NCBI RefSeq assembly: GCF_004342425.1
Contig: NZ_SLWQ01000001.1
Span: 707,048 to 763,184 of the forward strand
Length of the DNA stretch: 56,137 bases
Origin: Dokdonella fugitiva
Lineage (GTDB): Bacteria > Pseudomonadota > Gammaproteobacteria > Xanthomonadales > Rhodanobacteraceae
Reading direction: 5' to 3'
The notes beneath the pieces are model-generated. The model was not told the DNA's origin. It saw only the letters and a program-made list of their open reading frames with translations, and did not search any database. A program made the translations under genes and the position numbers. This document shows, piece after piece, positions 10,937 through 21,552 of this stretch. Every line of letters starts with the position of its first letter. Position 1 is the stretch's first letter.

Positions 10937-11014
10937 GTCGTCATTCCGGCGACGCCGGAATCCCGCTCCTGTGCGGTGCGAAGACGCTGGGTCCCGGCTT
11001 TCGCCGGGACGACG
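10937..11014. repeat. REP-like hairpin pair (BIME-type element)
   Basis: Two hairpins face each other: ATTCCGGCG/CGCCGGAAT around 10952 (10943-10961), and GTCCCGGC/GCCGGGAC with a TTTC loop (10991-11010). The outer flanks GTCGTC and GACGAC are also complementary, so the element is a nested palindrome. The CATTCCGG...CCGGCTTTCGCCGGGAC composition is that of a common proteobacterial intergenic repeat (from memory). Confidence 0.7.
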
Positions 11015-11028
11015 AGGTGGAGCCTCCC

Positions 11029-11082
11029 TGCTCTTCCTGCTCTTCCTGCTCTTCCTGCTCTTCCTGCTCTTCCTGCTGTTCC
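11029..11082. repeat. 9-bp tandem repeat, six units
   Basis: Five perfect consecutive copies of TGCTCTTCC (11029-11073) are followed by a sixth with one change (TGCTGTTCC, 11074-11082). Being a multiple of three it creates artificial Leu-Phe or Lys-Ser-Arg runs in spurious open frames. Copy number may vary between strains. Confidence 0.9.
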
Positions 11083-11136
11083 GCTCCACCGGGTCCCCTC
11101 GGCGCCGGCGGGCGGCGGCCGAAACGGCCCGAAGGG

Positions 11137-11318
11137 TGCGCGCGATGGATCGCGCGCATTGCGCCGTCAGCGCAGGGATGCGCTGTCGGCGCAACCGGCC
11201 GACGACCGCGAACCCGCGGGGCGCAGCCCCGCGGGCGGCGACGCGGGTGCCCTTTCTCTTGGTGCCTTCTCTTTGGGCAAGCAAAGAGAAGACACCCGCT
11301 CGCCGCCGAGGCGAGCGG
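11137..11318. repeat. Chain of five consecutive stem-loops
   Basis: Successive near-perfect inverted repeats: 11137-11158 (10-bp stem, GG loop), 11160-11193 (15-bp stem, one mismatch, GGGA loop), 11213-11235 (10-bp stem, GCA loop), 11266-11291 (CTTCTCTTTG with its complement, 6-base loop) and 11296-11318 (9-bp stem). Together with the REP-like pair upstream, seven hairpins lie within 380 bp. It may be a composite repeat or a structured RNA. Confidence 0.7.
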
Positions 11319-11550
11319 AACCTCGCGAGCGCCGCGCAAGGGCGGAAGAAGCCTTGCGTGGCTACCACACGGAGCGCCGAGGAGCGCAACGTTCCGCGTG
11401 GTGAACCAGGGCACCAAGGCCCACGTGATGGCGGAAATCGGCGTACCCGAGCGTAAGAGGAAAGGAAAGCGCCGCCCGCGAGCGACGCGGCCAACCGCGG
11501 CCAGTGCGATACTCGGTCGTGCACGATGCGGAACCCGGGAACCTGCAGGC

Positions 11551-14520
<2,970 letters not shown>

Positions 14521-14683
14521 GGCAAGGCGAAAACGCTCCGCGAAGCGAGCGCGAATGGGCCGCGAATGACGCGTGAGTCCCGCGTCGGTGGCGGCGGACT
14601 AGGGTCGGCGGCTCCGGGCTGCGGCACGCATCCCGGTCGATCGCCGGCATCCCGACCGGCCATCCATACGTCCAGGAGTCAGC

Positions 14684-16315
14684 ATGCGTATTTCCCCGAT
14701 CGCGGCGGCGCTCGCCGCGGCCCTCGCCTCGGCCGGCGGCGTCGCCCACGCCGCGAGCCTGATCGAACTCACGACGCCGAATGCACAGGCGACGAAGTTC
14801 TCGCAGAACGGCGAGTACCTCGTCGCCTCGGTATTCGGCGCCGGCGGCCTGCGCTGGACGGCGTCGACGGGCGCCGAGGACCTGGTGCAGGACATGGTCT
14901 ATGCGAACGGCGTCAACAACGCCGGCACGATCTCGGGCGCGCGCTCCGACGACGGCGGCTCGGCCAACGGCGGCCACGACCTGCCGGCAGTGTCGCCGAT
15001 CGGTGCCGCCACCTCGACGCCGCTGCCGATGCCCGCGGGCATCGACAACGTCGACGTCTACGATCTCGCCGACGACGGCAGCGCGGTCGGCCTCGCCTGG
15101 ACCGACGACTTCAGCGTCGCCAAGGCTTACTACTACTCGCCCGTCGACGGCGTCGTCGACCTGCCCGTCGACAACACGACGAGCGCGTCGCGCGGCAATG
15201 TGATCAGCGCCGACGGCCATGTCGTCGGCGGCTGGAGCGACGACCCGGTCACCGGCTTCCGCCGCGGCGTCGTCTGGATCGACCGCGTGGCGACCTACGT
15301 GCGCGACGCCCAAGGCAACGACCTCGGCGAAACGGACGGCCTCAGCGGCAACGGCCAATGGGCGGTCGGCAGCGGCTGGCGCATGAACGTCGCGACCGGC
15401 GAGATCACCGAGATCCCGGACATGCCGTTCGCGTTCGGCGTCAGCGACGACGGCTCGATGATCGTCGGCGCGAGCGGCTTCTTCGACAACCCGCCGCGCG
15501 CGCTGCTGATCTGGACCGAAGCGGGCGGCTCGCAGGTGCTCACCGACTACCTCGCCGACCGCGGCATCCAGATCCCGGGCGATCTCACGCTGCCGCTCGC
15601 GGGAGGCCTCACCGCGATTTCCGGCGACGGCTCGAAGGTCGCCGGCTGGACGTTCGGCACGAACGGCATGGTCTCGTTCGTCGTCGACGGCGCCAACTCG
15701 CCGGTCGACCACCTGTTCGCCGACGGCTTCGACCCGCCGCCGCCGCCGCCGGTGGTCACCGACGGCAGCTTCGAGGACACCGAGGCGGACTTCGGCCCGA
15801 ACCCGCACTGGGATGCGGTCGACGGCAACCCCAACGCTGGTGGCGGCACCAATTTCGTCTCCGGCGGCATGCCGACGCACGACGGCATCTACACCGTCTG
15901 GTTCGGCGGCTGGGGCGGCGACAACCCGGAGACGCAGACGCTTGCGCAGACGCTGACGATGCCCGCGAGCGGCCCGCAGTACCTCAACTACTGGCGCTTC
16001 GCCGCCGGCGTGCCCGACCTCGCCGGCACCCTCACCGTCACCGTCGATGGCACGCCGGTCGAAACCACCGACGTTTCGACGCTCGCCGGCGACATGCAGT
16101 ACGTGCCGCAGTCGATCGACATCTCGGGCTACGCCGACGGCGCCGAGCACACGATCCAGTTCCAGTACGACTACCCGGGTGGCGGCGCGTTCGACGGCAA
16201 CATCTTCATCGACGACGTCAGCATCGACGCGACCAATGCCCCGGCGCACCGCGCGTTCGGCCGCCAGGTCGACAGGGCCGTCGCGGCGAAGTTGCGCAAG
16301 GCGGCGAAGCGCTGA
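14684..16315 (+). CDS. Secreted HAF-repeat protein fused to a C-terminal jelly-roll-like domain
   Basis: A 543-residue exported protein of unknown function. A signal peptide (1-23, ending VAHA) precedes repeated HAF-type motifs such as DLADDGSAVGLAW, VISADGHVVGGWS, GVSDDGSMIVGAS and AISGDGSKVAGWT. At residues 343-350 the sequence DHLFADGFD matches the terminal motif of several other secreted proteins in this window. Here it is followed by a six-proline linker and about 185 further residues (from DGSFEDTEADF to FIDDVSIDA) that look like a carbohydrate-binding or choice-of-anchor beta-sandwich, then a basic tail. ATG at 14684 has AGGAG 6 bases upstream. The layout suggests a domain appended to an ancestral protein that ended at GFD. 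Confidence 0.8.
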   Translation: MRISPIAAALAAALASAGGVAHAASLIELTTPNAQATKFSQNGEYLVASVFGAGGLRWTASTGAEDLVQDMVYANGVNNAGTISGARSDDGGSANGGHDLPAVSPIGAATSTPLPMPAGIDNVDVYDLADDGSAVGLAWTDDFSVAKAYYYSPVDGVVDLPVDNTTSASRGNVISADGHVVGGWSDDPVTGFRRGVVWIDRVATYVRDAQGNDLGETDGLSGNGQWAVGSGWRMNVATGEITEIPDMPFAFGVSDDGSMIVGASGFFDNPPRALLIWTEAGGSQVLTDYLADRGIQIPGDLTLPLAGGLTAISGDGSKVAGWTFGTNGMVSFVVDGANSPVDHLFADGFDPPPPPPVVTDGSFEDTEADFGPNPHWDAVDGNPNAGGGTNFVSGGMPTHDGIYTVWFGGWGGDNPETQTLAQTLTMPASGPQYLNYWRFAAGVPDLAGTLTVTVDGTPVETTDVSTLAGDMQYVPQSIDISGYADGAEHTIQFQYDYPGGGAFDGNIFIDDVSIDATNAPAHRAFGRQVDRAVAAKLRKAAKR

Positions 16316-16324
16316 TCGAGGGCG

Positions 16325-16358
16325 CATGCGGCCGCTGCCGGGGGCGGGCGGCCGCATG
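16325..16358 (+). terminator. Long GC hairpin downstream of the HAF protein gene
   Basis: CATGCGGCCGC (16325-16335) pairs perfectly with GCGGCCGCATG (16348-16358) across a 12-base loop, ten bases after the stop codon. There is no T-run, so termination efficiency is uncertain. Confidence 0.5.
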
Positions 16359-16439
16359 TGCTCGAGGGCTGAGGGCTGACGTCGAAGGCACCTTCCCCGT
16401 ACTTTCGGCCATGACGGCGCGCGCGTGGCGGCGCGCGGC

Positions 16440-16445
16440 TACAAT
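16440..16445 (+). promoter_or_regulatory. Candidate -10 box of dusB
   Basis: TACAAT stands out in a GC-only context and ends 9 bases before the dusB ATG, so a transcript would be nearly leaderless. No clear -35 hexamer was found at normal spacing. Confidence 0.4.
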
Positions 16446-16454
16446 GCGGACCCC

Positions 16455-17453
16455 ATGCGCATCGGTTCCCATACGATCGACCCGCCCGTCGTGCTTGCGC
16501 CGATGGCCGGCGTCACCGACAAGCCGTTCCGCCAGCTGTGCAAGCGGCTCGGCGCGGGGCTGGCCGTGTCCGAGATGACGACCGCCGATCCGCGCCTGTG
16601 GACGACGCGCAAGTCGCTCAAGCGCATGGACCACGTCGGCGAGCCCGATCCGGTCAGCGTGCAGATCGCCGGCTACGACCCGGCGATGCTCGCCGGGGCC
16701 GCGCGCTACAACGTCGACCACGGCGCGCAGCTCATCGACATCAACATGGGCTGCCCGGCGAAGAAGGTCTGCAACGTCTGGTCGGGTTCGGCGCTGCTGC
16801 AGGACGAACCCCTCGTCGCGCGCATCGTCGCCGCGGTCGTGAACGCGGTCGACGTGCCGGTCACGCTGAAGATCCGCACCGGCTGGAACCGCGACAATCG
16901 CAACGGCGTGCGCATCGCGCGCATCGCCGAGGACGCCGGCATCGCCGCGCTCGCCGTGCACGGCCGCACGCGCGCGGACCTCTACGCGGGCGAAGCCGAG
17001 TACGAGACGATCGCGGCGATCAGGGCCGCGATCCGCATCCCGGTGTTCGCCAACGGCGACGTCGATTCGCCGGCGAAGGCGAAGCACGTACTCGACATGA
17101 CGGGCGCCGACGCGGTCATGATCGGCCGCGCCGCGCAGGGGCGGCCGTGGATCTTCCGGGAGGTCGCCCACCACCTCGCGACCGGCGCGACGCTCGCGCC
17201 GCCGTCGCCAGCCGAAGTGCGCGACATCCTGCTCGGCCACCTCGACGACCTCTACGCGTTCTACGGCGAGCAGCAGGGCGTGCGCATCGCGCGCAAGCAC
17301 CTCGGCTGGTACGCGAAGGACCGCCCGGAAAACGCCGCGTTCCGCGCGGTGGCGAACCGCGCCGAGAGCGCCGCCGAACAGCAGCGCCTCACGCGCGAGT
17401 ACTTCGACGCACTCGCCGCGGATGCGGCGCACGAGTTCGCCGCGGCGGCCTAG
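16455..17453 (+). CDS. dusB: tRNA-dihydrouridine synthase B
   Basis: A 332-residue FMN enzyme that reduces specific uridines in the tRNA D-loop. Recognisable are the N-terminal LAPMAGVTDKPFRQLCKRLGA, the catalytic-cysteine segment INMGCPAKKVC, KIRTGW, the FMN-binding VHGRTR and VFANGDV, and MIGRAAQGRPWIF. Length and the MGCPAKKV form favour DusB over DusA or DusC. The ATG at 16455 (MRIGSHTIDPPVVLAPM) is chosen over an ATG ten codons upstream, because the family begins near IG...I..PV and TACAAT lies just before it. The fis gene that often follows dusB is absent here. Confidence 0.94.
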   Translation: MRIGSHTIDPPVVLAPMAGVTDKPFRQLCKRLGAGLAVSEMTTADPRLWTTRKSLKRMDHVGEPDPVSVQIAGYDPAMLAGAARYNVDHGAQLIDINMGCPAKKVCNVWSGSALLQDEPLVARIVAAVVNAVDVPVTLKIRTGWNRDNRNGVRIARIAEDAGIAALAVHGRTRADLYAGEAEYETIAAIRAAIRIPVFANGDVDSPAKAKHVLDMTGADAVMIGRAAQGRPWIFREVAHHLATGATLAPPSPAEVRDILLGHLDDLYAFYGEQQGVRIARKHLGWYAKDRPENAAFRAVANRAESAAEQQRLTREYFDALAADAAHEFAAAA

Positions 17454-17589
17454 GCCGGGCGGAGCAGGAGCTGGAGCAAAGCCTTCGACGCGAAGGAAAG
17501 ACTCTCGGACATTTCATGTCCGGGCATCCGCAGGACTCGACGCCACCAAGGCGCGCGGCAAAGCACGCACGATCCGCACGCCCGCGCGC

Positions 17590-17659
17590 GACGGAGGCAA
17601 CCACCGTTGCTGCTCTTTTTCGTGTCCTTCGTGTTTCAGGCTTTGGCCGTTGCTTCGGC
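17590..17659. repeat. Dispersed TTCGTGTCCTTCGTGTTTCA-type intergenic repeat
   Basis: The dusB to LpxO-like convergent gap contains TTCGTGTCCTTCGTGTTTCA followed by GGCTTTGGCC. The same words (or their complement TGAAACACGAAG) recur near 171, 20,285, 48,240, 52,580 and 52,730, always between genes. Confidence 0.5.
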
Positions 17660-18616
17660 TCAGATTCCACGCAGCCACGGCAGGGCGAGCCATGCGGCGA
17701 GGGCGAGCACGAGCGCGACGCGGGTGAGCTTGTAAAGGCGCGGCGTGGCGCGCTTGAAGCGCTTGCGCAGCACGCCGGCCTGGTGGGCGAGGCCGTACAG
17801 GCGGTTGATCGCGCCGACGCGCTCGCCGCCGACGTTCTGCGTCGCGGTGGCCTGCCCGAGCACGCGGCCGACGACGCGGTTGATGGCGCGCAGGATCGGC
17901 GTGCGCAGCGGCCGCTCGACGTCGCAGAACAGGATCACGCGCGTCTGGTCGGTGCGGTTCTCGGCCCAGTGCACGTAGGTCTCGTCGAACACGACGTCCT
18001 CGCCGTCGCGCCACGAGTATTCCTCGCCGTCGACGAAGATGCGGCACGCGTCCGAGTTCGGCGTGACGAGGCCAAGATGGTAGCGCAGCGAGCCGGCGAA
18101 CGGATCGCGGTGCGGGTTGAGCTTCGCGCCCGGCGGCAGCAGCGCGAACATCGCCGCCTTCACCTCGGGGATCGTCGCGAGCAGCGCGACCGTGTTCGGG
18201 CACAGCGCGTGCGCGGACGGCAGCGGTTCGCCATACCACTTGAGGTAGAAGCGCTTCCAGCCTTCCTTGAAGAATGACGAGAAGCTCGCGTCGTTGTGCT
18301 TTTCGGCCGAGCGGATGTAGCCCTCGTCGAACAGGTGCAGCGCTTCTTCGCGGATGCCCTGCCAGCCATCGCGCAGCGCATCGAGGTGGGCGAACGCGGC
18401 GCGATCGAGGTAAGGCCGCGCGGGCGTCGCCGAGAACGCGTACATGAGCACGTTGTACGGCGCGAAGATGCCGGAGTGGTCGACGAGCTGGCGCTTGAAC
18501 GAGAGGCGCTCGCGCCCGCGCCAGTGCACATAGAGCACGCTGGCGAGGTAGAGCACGGCGACGATGGCGAGGATGAGGCGGAAGGACACGACGCGGGGTT
18601 TCGGGAAGCAGGTCAC
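17660..18616 (-). CDS. LpxO-like aspartyl/asparaginyl beta-hydroxylase-family dioxygenase
   Basis: A 318-residue membrane-associated Fe(II)/2-oxoglutarate dioxygenase. An N-terminal transmembrane helix (FRLILAIVAVLYLASVLYVHW) precedes the catalytic domain with LNPHRDPFAGSLRYHLGL (H and D iron ligands), WRDGEDVVFDETYVHWAEN (second iron-ligand His) and the arginine in TDQTRVILF. A second hydrophobic segment closes the protein. This arrangement matches LpxO, which 2-hydroxylates lipid A acyl chains at the inner membrane; protein or peptide hydroxylases share the fold. The annotated start is a GTG at 18614-18616; an alternative GTG (VSFRLIL) lies ten codons downstream. Substrate is inferred from family layout only. 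Confidence 0.78.
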   Translation of the reverse strand: MTCFPKPRVVSFRLILAIVAVLYLASVLYVHWRGRERLSFKRQLVDHSGIFAPYNVLMYAFSATPARPYLDRAAFAHLDALRDGWQGIREEALHLFDEGYIRSAEKHNDASFSSFFKEGWKRFYLKWYGEPLPSAHALCPNTVALLATIPEVKAAMFALLPPGAKLNPHRDPFAGSLRYHLGLVTPNSDACRIFVDGEEYSWRDGEDVVFDETYVHWAENRTDQTRVILFCDVERPLRTPILRAINRVVGRVLGQATATQNVGGERVGAINRLYGLAHQAGVLRKRFKRATPRLYKLTRVALVLALAAWLALPWLRGI

Positions 18617-18844
18617 TCAGGATACGCCGTGTGGCGGGCGGGGCCTATTGACCAAGGTCATGTGGGGGCGGGTCGCGCTTTGTCGAGGGCTTGGCCGAGG
18701 GCCGGGAAGCGTCGCGGCTTCCATCCACGGACTCGGCATACGACACCCGCTGCAGGCGCACCCCGTGCGCGACCGGCACACCGCGGTGCATTGCGACGCC
18801 GTGGTCGCCCAGTGGACACGTCCCACACGGGTGTCGCAGCGGCT

Positions 18845-20206
18845 CTACTTCTTCGCGTGTTCCCTCGCGAGCTTGTCTGCCTTCAGGCGCGCCAACGCGG
18901 CAAGCACGCGTTCCAGGTCGGGATGCGCGACCGCGATCGCGCTCGTGTCGCCTACGAGGTTGCGCGCGGCCTCGGCGTCGTCACCGGCGTCGACGAGCCG
19001 GCTCGCGTACTGGCCGGCGTCGCGCGGCGAAACGAACCCGCCGCTCTCCAGCAGCACGGTTCCGTCGCCATCGGTAAACTTGAAATGGAATCGGCCGTCG
19101 GCATCGCGATAGCTCTTGAGGTGCGGTGGGACGCTCGCAACCGATGACGCTCGATCGCGGAGAATCGCGCCTGTCGCGTTGCCGTGGAGCTCGTCCAGAG
19201 GCCGGATACCGACCGCGGTGCGCAGGCGGCGCAGCAGCGGCGTGCCGATCTCGCGCACGCGGCGCGCGCCGTCGAGCAGCAGCTTCTCGATGCGCTCGGG
19301 CTCGGCGACGAGCGCCTCGTAACGTTCGCGCATCGGTGCAAGTTCGGCGTCGATGCGCTCGAACAGTGCCTGCTTCGCCTCGCCCCAGGCGATGCCGTCG
19401 GCGAATGCGCGGCGCATCGCCGCGGTTTCTTCCGCGCTCGCGAACGCCTGGTAGATCGCAAAGATGTTCGAGCTGTCCGGGTCCTTCGGCTCGCCCGGCG
19501 CGCGCGAGTCGGTGACGATGCCGAGGATCGCCTTGCGCAGGTCCTTCGCCGGCAGCCACAACGGGATCGTGTTGTCGTAGCTCTTGGACATCTTGCGCCC
19601 GTCGGTGCCGGGCAGCGTCGCGACGTTCTCCTCGATGCGCGCCTCGGGCAAGGTGAAGTAGTCGCCACCGTAGAGGTGGTTGAAGCGCTGGCCGATATCG
19701 CGCGCCATCTCGATGTGCTGGATCTGGTCGCGGCCGACCGGCACTTCGTGCGCGTTGAAGATGAGGATGTCCGCGGCCATCAGCACCGGGTACATGTACA
19801 GGCCCGCGGTGATGCCGGCATCGGCATCCTCGCCGGCCGCACTGTTCTGGTCGACCGCGGCCTTGTACGCATGCGCGCGGTTGAGCAGGCCCTTGGCGGT
19901 GACGCAGGTGAGGAACCAGGTGAGCTCGGGGATTTCCGGGATGTCCGACTGCCGGTAGAAGTGCACGCTGTCCGGATCGAGCCCGCAGGCGAGCCAGCTC
20001 GCGGCGATCTCCAGCGTCGACTGCTGCACGCGCGCGGGATCGCCGGTCTTGATCAGCGCGTGGTAGTCGGCTAGGAAATAGAACGACTGCGCGTCGGCGC
20101 GCCGGCTCGCAGCGATGGCCGGGCGGATCGCGCCGACGTAGTTGCCGAGATGGGGCGTGCCGCTGGTCGTGATGCCGGTGAGGATCCGGCGCTTGTCGTG
20201 GCTCAC
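18845..20206 (-). CDS. trpS: Tryptophanyl-tRNA synthetase with C-terminal extension
   Basis: A 453-residue class I aminoacyl-tRNA synthetase charging tRNA-Trp. The HIGH-type motif is TSGTPHLGNYVGA and the KMSKS loop is GRKMSKSYDN. Typical TrpS is about 330 residues. Here about 110 extra residues follow the catalytic core, including FHFKFTDGDGTVLLESGGF and SPRDAGQYASRL, resembling small DUF1508/YegP-like repeats, and an Ala/Lys-rich helix. I recall similar long forms in Xanthomonadales. The GTG at 20204-20206 (VSHDKRRILTG) is used because family homology starts at RILTG and upstream codons look non-coding. It is followed by a 228-bp gap before the LpxO-like gene, in which I see nothing definite. 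Confidence 0.93.
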   Translation of the reverse strand: MSHDKRRILTGITTSGTPHLGNYVGAIRPAIAASRRADAQSFYFLADYHALIKTGDPARVQQSTLEIAASWLACGLDPDSVHFYRQSDIPEIPELTWFLTCVTAKGLLNRAHAYKAAVDQNSAAGEDADAGITAGLYMYPVLMAADILIFNAHEVPVGRDQIQHIEMARDIGQRFNHLYGGDYFTLPEARIEENVATLPGTDGRKMSKSYDNTIPLWLPAKDLRKAILGIVTDSRAPGEPKDPDSSNIFAIYQAFASAEETAAMRRAFADGIAWGEAKQALFERIDAELAPMRERYEALVAEPERIEKLLLDGARRVREIGTPLLRRLRTAVGIRPLDELHGNATGAILRDRASSVASVPPHLKSYRDADGRFHFKFTDGDGTVLLESGGFVSPRDAGQYASRLVDAGDDAEAARNLVGDTSAIAVAHPDLERVLAALARLKADKLAREHAKK

Positions 20207-20261
20207 ACGGTTGCATGCGCAGTCGGGGGCCGACGAGTTTACGGGAACTCCCGCCCGTCGG

Positions 20262-20400
20262 GGCTCGATCGGTGCCGGGAAAGCGCAAGGCCTGAAACAC
20301 GAAGCAGCACCCGCGGAAGGCAAAAGCCGCGGTTGTTGAAGCTTTTACTCCGCGCTCCGTCTTCCAGGCTTTTCCGGCTTTTGCCGACGCGGCTGCGTTC
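20262..20400. repeat. Intergenic repeat mosaic between trpS and the secreted protein gene
   Basis: The 275-bp divergent gap contains CCTGAAACACGAAG near 20,290 and GCGCTCCGTCTTCCAGGC near 20,355, words shared with other gaps in this window, plus the complementary pair GGCAAAAGCC / GGCTTTTGCC-like strings. It appears to be an inserted repeat remnant. The promoter for the downstream gene must lie within or just after it. Confidence 0.4.
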
Positions 20401-20481
20401 GCCGGGACGCGGCCACGGGTTCAACCCCGGGAGACGCCCCGGGGCGTTGGACCCATTGCTGCCCCACCACGGAGATGCGTC

Positions 20482-21324
20482 ATGCGTACCCTGCTTTGCG
20501 CCGCCCTGCTCGCCGCCGGCCTCGCCTCGACCGCCCACGCGGGCAACCTGCTCGACCTCGCCGTCGTCGATCGCGACACCGGCCAGACCCTGCCGACGTA
20601 TGCCGATCGCGGCAAGCTCTACGTCGCCGGCACGCCAGGGCATCGCTATTCGGTGCGACTGACCAACCGCACCGGCGGGCGCGTGCTCGCCGTGCTCAGC
20701 GTCGACGGCGTCAATGCGGTGAGCGGCCAGACCGCCGACACGAACCAGACCGGTTACGTGCTCGACGCGTGGGAGTCGACCGAGATCGCCGGCTGGCGCA
20801 AGAACCTCGATGAGATCGCCCAGTTCAATTTCACCGCGTTGCCGAACAGCTACGCCGCGCGCACCGGTCGGCCGAACAACGTCGGCGTGATCGGCGTCGC
20901 CGTGTTCATCGAGCGCCAGCCAGTCTGGCGCGAGCGCGAGCGGATCGCGAAGGAAGCCGCACGCGATGCGGCGCCGCCCGCCCCGCCGGCACCGGCCGCG
21001 GAGACGCAGCGCAGCGAACGTGCCGCCGGCGCAGCCGCGCCGAGCCCTTCGCTGGCGCAGGCCAAGCCCGAAGCCCGCGCCAAGGCCGACAGCCTCGCCT
21101 CCGGCGAACGGCTCGGCACCGGCCACGGCGCGCGCGAGTACGCCCACGTCGACGAAACCACGTTCGAGCGCGCGTCGCGCACGCCGGCCGAAACGCTCGC
21201 GGTCTGGTACGACAGCTACGCCAACCTCGTCGAGCAGGGCATCATCGCGCGCCCGGTCGCGCGCACCGAGCCGCAGCCGTTCCCGGGCGGGTTCGTGCCG
21301 GATCCGCCGCAGCGGCGTTGGTGA
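20482..21324 (+). CDS. Secreted protein of unknown function
   Basis: A 280-residue exported protein. A signal peptide (1-20, ending AHA) leads to a beta-rich N-terminal domain (GHRYSVRLTNRTGGRVLAVL and FNFTALPNSYAARTGRP), an Ala/Pro-rich spacer (about 155-205), and a conserved-looking tail with GTGHGAREYAHV and WYDSYANLVEQGII. The family looks like a conserved proteobacterial hypothetical; I cannot assign a function. GGAGA lies six bases before the ATG. It could be in the same direction as, but is 228 bp from, the TonB receptor gene that follows. Confidence 0.75.
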   Translation: MRTLLCAALLAAGLASTAHAGNLLDLAVVDRDTGQTLPTYADRGKLYVAGTPGHRYSVRLTNRTGGRVLAVLSVDGVNAVSGQTADTNQTGYVLDAWESTEIAGWRKNLDEIAQFNFTALPNSYAARTGRPNNVGVIGVAVFIERQPVWRERERIAKEAARDAAPPAPPAPAAETQRSERAAGAAAPSPSLAQAKPEARAKADSLASGERLGTGHGAREYAHVDETTFERASRTPAETLAVWYDSYANLVEQGIIARPVARTEPQPFPGGFVPDPPQRRW

Positions 21325-21338
21325 TCCGAGTGCATCGG

Positions 21339-21360
21339 CGGCACGCGCCTGCGCGTGCCG
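21339..21360 (+). terminator. GC hairpin after the secreted protein gene
   Basis: CGGCACGCG (21339-21347) pairs with CGCGTGCCG (21352-21360) around a CCTG loop, 15 bases past the stop. No T-run follows, so it is a weak terminator candidate. Confidence 0.4.
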
Positions 21361-21552
21361 CTCCCGGGGGCGCCAGCGGCGCTGCCAGCGGGAACCGGAC
21401 GCAGCCGTATGGGCGTCCCGGCGGAGGCGAATTCGCGCTGATCCGCCTGCAGGCGTAGGCCTATGGACCGTACGCAATACAGCGCAAGCCTGTCATAAAG
21501 CGCGCTGCGCGCGTCCAAGGGGGGCGGCGCGACACTCTCCGAGGATGTTGCA

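Larger units (their letters stand above)
10802..11550. other. 749-bp region without a credible gene
   Basis: Open frames exist on both strands, but their translations are low-complexity or are recognisable read-throughs of intergenic repeats (such as VPAFAGTT-like strings), and they overlap each other. The stretch holds a REP-like hairpin pair (10937-11014), a 9-bp tandem repeat (11029-11082) and a series of hairpins (11137-11318), described separately. A weak GATACT hexamer (11508-11513) could be a -10 box for the kinase gene that starts at 11551. Confidence 0.7.

Noticed and set aside
8938..11550. Upstream extension of the serine/threonine kinase frame back to 8938
   Set aside because: The frame is open by chance through the MHS permease gene (wrong frame) and the repeat block; kinase-family sequence begins only at about 11551.
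18617..18844. Possible RNA gene in the trpS to LpxO-like gap
   Set aside because: No cloverleaf, terminator or conserved RNA element could be recognised by eye; a covariance search would be needed.
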